Source: Acidobacteriota bacterium
Lineage (GTDB): Bacteria; Acidobacteriota; Thermoanaerobaculia; Multivoradales; JAGPDF01
Direction of reading: 5' to 3'
Length of the DNA: 48,092 nt
Assembly: GCA_012521815.1 (NCBI GenBank)
Contig: JAAYLR010000157.1
Span: 1-48,092, forward strand
Both the position numbers and the translations under genes were made by a program. Shown here one piece after another: positions 46,868 through 48,092 of this stretch. The notes beneath the pieces were generated by a model. That model saw only the letters and a program-made list of their open reading frames with translations, was not told the DNA's origin and did not search any database. The first letter of the stretch is position 1, and each line of letters opens with the position of its first letter.

Positions 46868-48091
46868 TCAGAGGTACGGATCGAGCTCCGGCCAGGGGCC
46901 GAGGAGCCCCTTCTTGACGCTGTTCATGAAATGGTCGGCGTCGGCGCCGTCGACCAGCCGGTGATCGTAGGTGATGCCGAAGTAGGCCATCGGCTTGATC
47001 ACCATGTGATCGTTGCCGTCGGCGTCGGTCTCGACCACCACCCGCTTCTCCACCGTCCCGATCCCGAGGATCGCCACCTGCGGCTGGTTGATGATCGGGG
47101 TTCCGAAGAGCGAGCCGTAGACGCCGGGGTTGGTGATCGTGAAGGTGCCGCCCTTGAGCTCGTCGGGGGAGAGCTTCTTGGCGCGCGCCCGGTCGGCGAG
47201 GTCGTTCGCCCCCTTGGCGAGCCCCACGAGGTTGAGCGTGTCGGCGTTGCGGAGCACCGGCACGAGCAGCCCCCAGTCGAGCGCCACCGCCATCCCGAGG
47301 TGGATCTGCTTCTTGAAGACCACGTTCGTACCGTCGACGGCGGCGTTGAGCTTCGGATGCGCCTTGAGCGCCGCGGCCACCGCCTTGAAGATGAACGGCA
47401 TGTAGGTGAGCTTGGTGCCGTTGGCGGCGAGGAACTTCCCCTTCGCCCGCTCGCGCGTCGCGTGCACCTTCGAGAAGTCGATGTGGAAGACGGTCGTCAC
47501 GTGCGCGGAGGTGTCCTTCGAGTAGCGCATGTGGGCCGCGGTGATCTGCCGGATCCGCGACATCGGCTCGATCACCACCTCCTCGCCCGGCAGGTAGGCC
47601 GGGACGTGGAAGCCGGTGTCGACCTTGCCGGCCGGAGCCGCCGCCGCGGCGGGAGCCGCAGCCGCTGCCGGCGCCGCTACCGTCGCCACCGGCGGGGCGA
47701 CGCCGCCGGCGCGCCGCCGCTCGAGATACGCCTCGATGTCCTGCTTCGTGACCCGGCCGTGGATCCCCGTCCCCTCGATCTGGGAGATGTCCACCCCCTC
47801 CTTGGCGGCGATCGAGCGCACGAGCGGGCTCGAGAGCCGCCGCACCCGGTCGGCGAGAGCTTCCTCCGGAGAAACGGCCGCTGAGGTTGGAGCTGGGGCT
47901 GGAGCCGGGGCCGGCGCGGCCGCCGGCGCGGGAGCGGCGGGAGCCGCAGGCGCCGGCGCCGCCACGGCGGGCGCCGGAGCCGGAGCCGCCGGCTGCTCGC
48001 CCGCCTCCCCGATCACCGCCACCACCGTCTGCACCGCCACCGTCGCCCCGGCCGCGAAACGGATCTCCTGCAGCACCCCGGCCGCCGGGCT
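46868..48091 (-). CDS. Mirror copy of truncated E2 acyltransferase
   Basis: Identical to 2-1225, with its 5' end missing at the right window edge. The lipoyl-lysine half of the lipoyl domain is absent in both copies. Confidence 0.92.
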   Translation of the reverse strand, partial: SPAAGVLQEIRFAAGATVAVQTVVAVIGEAGEQPAAPAPAPAVAAPAPAAPAAPAPAAAPAPAPAPAPTSAAVSPEEALADRVRRLSSPLVRSIAAKEGVDISQIEGTGIHGRVTKQDIEAYLERRRAGGVAPPVATVAAPAAAAAPAAAAAPAGKVDTGFHVPAYLPGEEVVIEPMSRIRQITAAHMRYSKDTSAHVTTVFHIDFSKVHATRERAKGKFLAANGTKLTYMPFIFKAVAAALKAHPKLNAAVDGTNVVFKKQIHLGMAVALDWGLLVPVLRNADTLNLVGLAKGANDLADRARAKKLSPDELKGGTFTITNPGVYGSLFGTPIINQPQVAILGIGTVEKRVVVETDADGNDHMVIKPMAYFGITYDHRLVDGADADHFMNSVKKGLLGPWPELDPYL

Positions 48092-48092
48092 C

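Larger units (their letters stand above)
1..48092. repeat. Perfect inverted repeat (palindrome) spanning the whole window
   Basis: Bases 1-24046 are reverse-complementary to 24047-48092. The opening gagcccggcggccggggtgc pairs with the closing gcaccccggccgccgggctc, and every ORF at a..b on plus recurs at 48093-b..48093-a on minus with an identical protein. No spacer and no mismatch were seen in the stretches I compared. Zero divergence over 24 kb means either an extremely recent event or, more likely, a technical fold-back. Long perfect palindromes are known to be unstable in bacteria (SbcCD cleavage, slippage), which also favours an artefact. Confidence 0.98.

Noticed and set aside
1-48092. 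True tandem-gene dosage (two functional copies of every gene)
   Set aside because: The exact mirror symmetry with zero divergence, symmetric ends and an axis that breaks add fit a technical duplication better.

Overview
The window is one 24,046-bp sequence followed immediately by its own exact reverse complement. Position x pairs with position 48093-x, the axis lies between 24046 and 24047, and there is no spacer. Every plus-strand ORF in the track has an identical minus-strand partner at the mirrored coordinates, and the spot checks I made (both ends, the nadA promoter, the axis) show no mismatch. Only about 24 kb of independent information is therefore present. The axis cuts through an adenosine deaminase gene, and both outer ends stop at the same base inside a 2-oxo acid dehydrogenase E2 gene. 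A fold-back (inverted-duplication) artefact of amplification, long-read sequencing or assembly is the most economical explanation. A real giant palindrome or a hairpin-ended replicon would need independent proof.

The DNA is very GC-rich, densely coded and bacterial, with many 1-4 bp gene overlaps. The genes are ordinary chromosomal housekeeping genes. The taxon cannot be fixed from sequence alone. A secreted S55 (SpoIVB-like) protein next to a secreted beta-propeller protein, together with the high GC, makes me lean towards Acidobacteriota (Thermoanaerobaculia/Holophagae-like), as a tentative inference. I saw no phage, transposon, CRISPR, rRNA or tRNA.

Left arm, all genes on the plus strand. 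Positions 1-1225: 5'-truncated E2 acyltransferase. 1264-4849: lipB, archease, rtcB (RNA repair) and an NrtR-like regulator with a degenerate Nudix box. 4864-9434: an envelope-glycan set (GT-C membrane glycosyltransferase, DegT/StrS aminotransferase, SAM methyltransferase, GT2 glycosyltransferase). 9528-13964: nadA-nadB-nadC-lipA, translationally coupled, behind a recognisable promoter. 13965-14493: a gene-free, structured leader region. 14494-16580: proline dehydrogenase, a class I glutamine amidotransferase and a YkgJ-like cysteine-cluster protein. 16594-24046: recN-tsaC-S55 protein-beta-propeller protein-coaD-add, a chain of mostly 4-bp overlaps, with add cut at codon 215.

Right arm: the same genes in reverse order on the minus strand.

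Functionally the arm joins lipoate supply (lipB, lipA) to a lipoyl-dependent enzyme (E2), de novo NAD synthesis (nadABC) to a probable NAD-responsive regulator, CoA synthesis (coaD), tRNA/RNA maintenance (archease, rtcB, tsaC), DNA repair (recN) and envelope glycosylation. The unusual feature of the window is its architecture, not a new gene system. Secondary points of interest are probable leaderless promoters, -35 elements that use the upstream stop codon, the NrtR-like/nadABC pairing and the S55 residue order.
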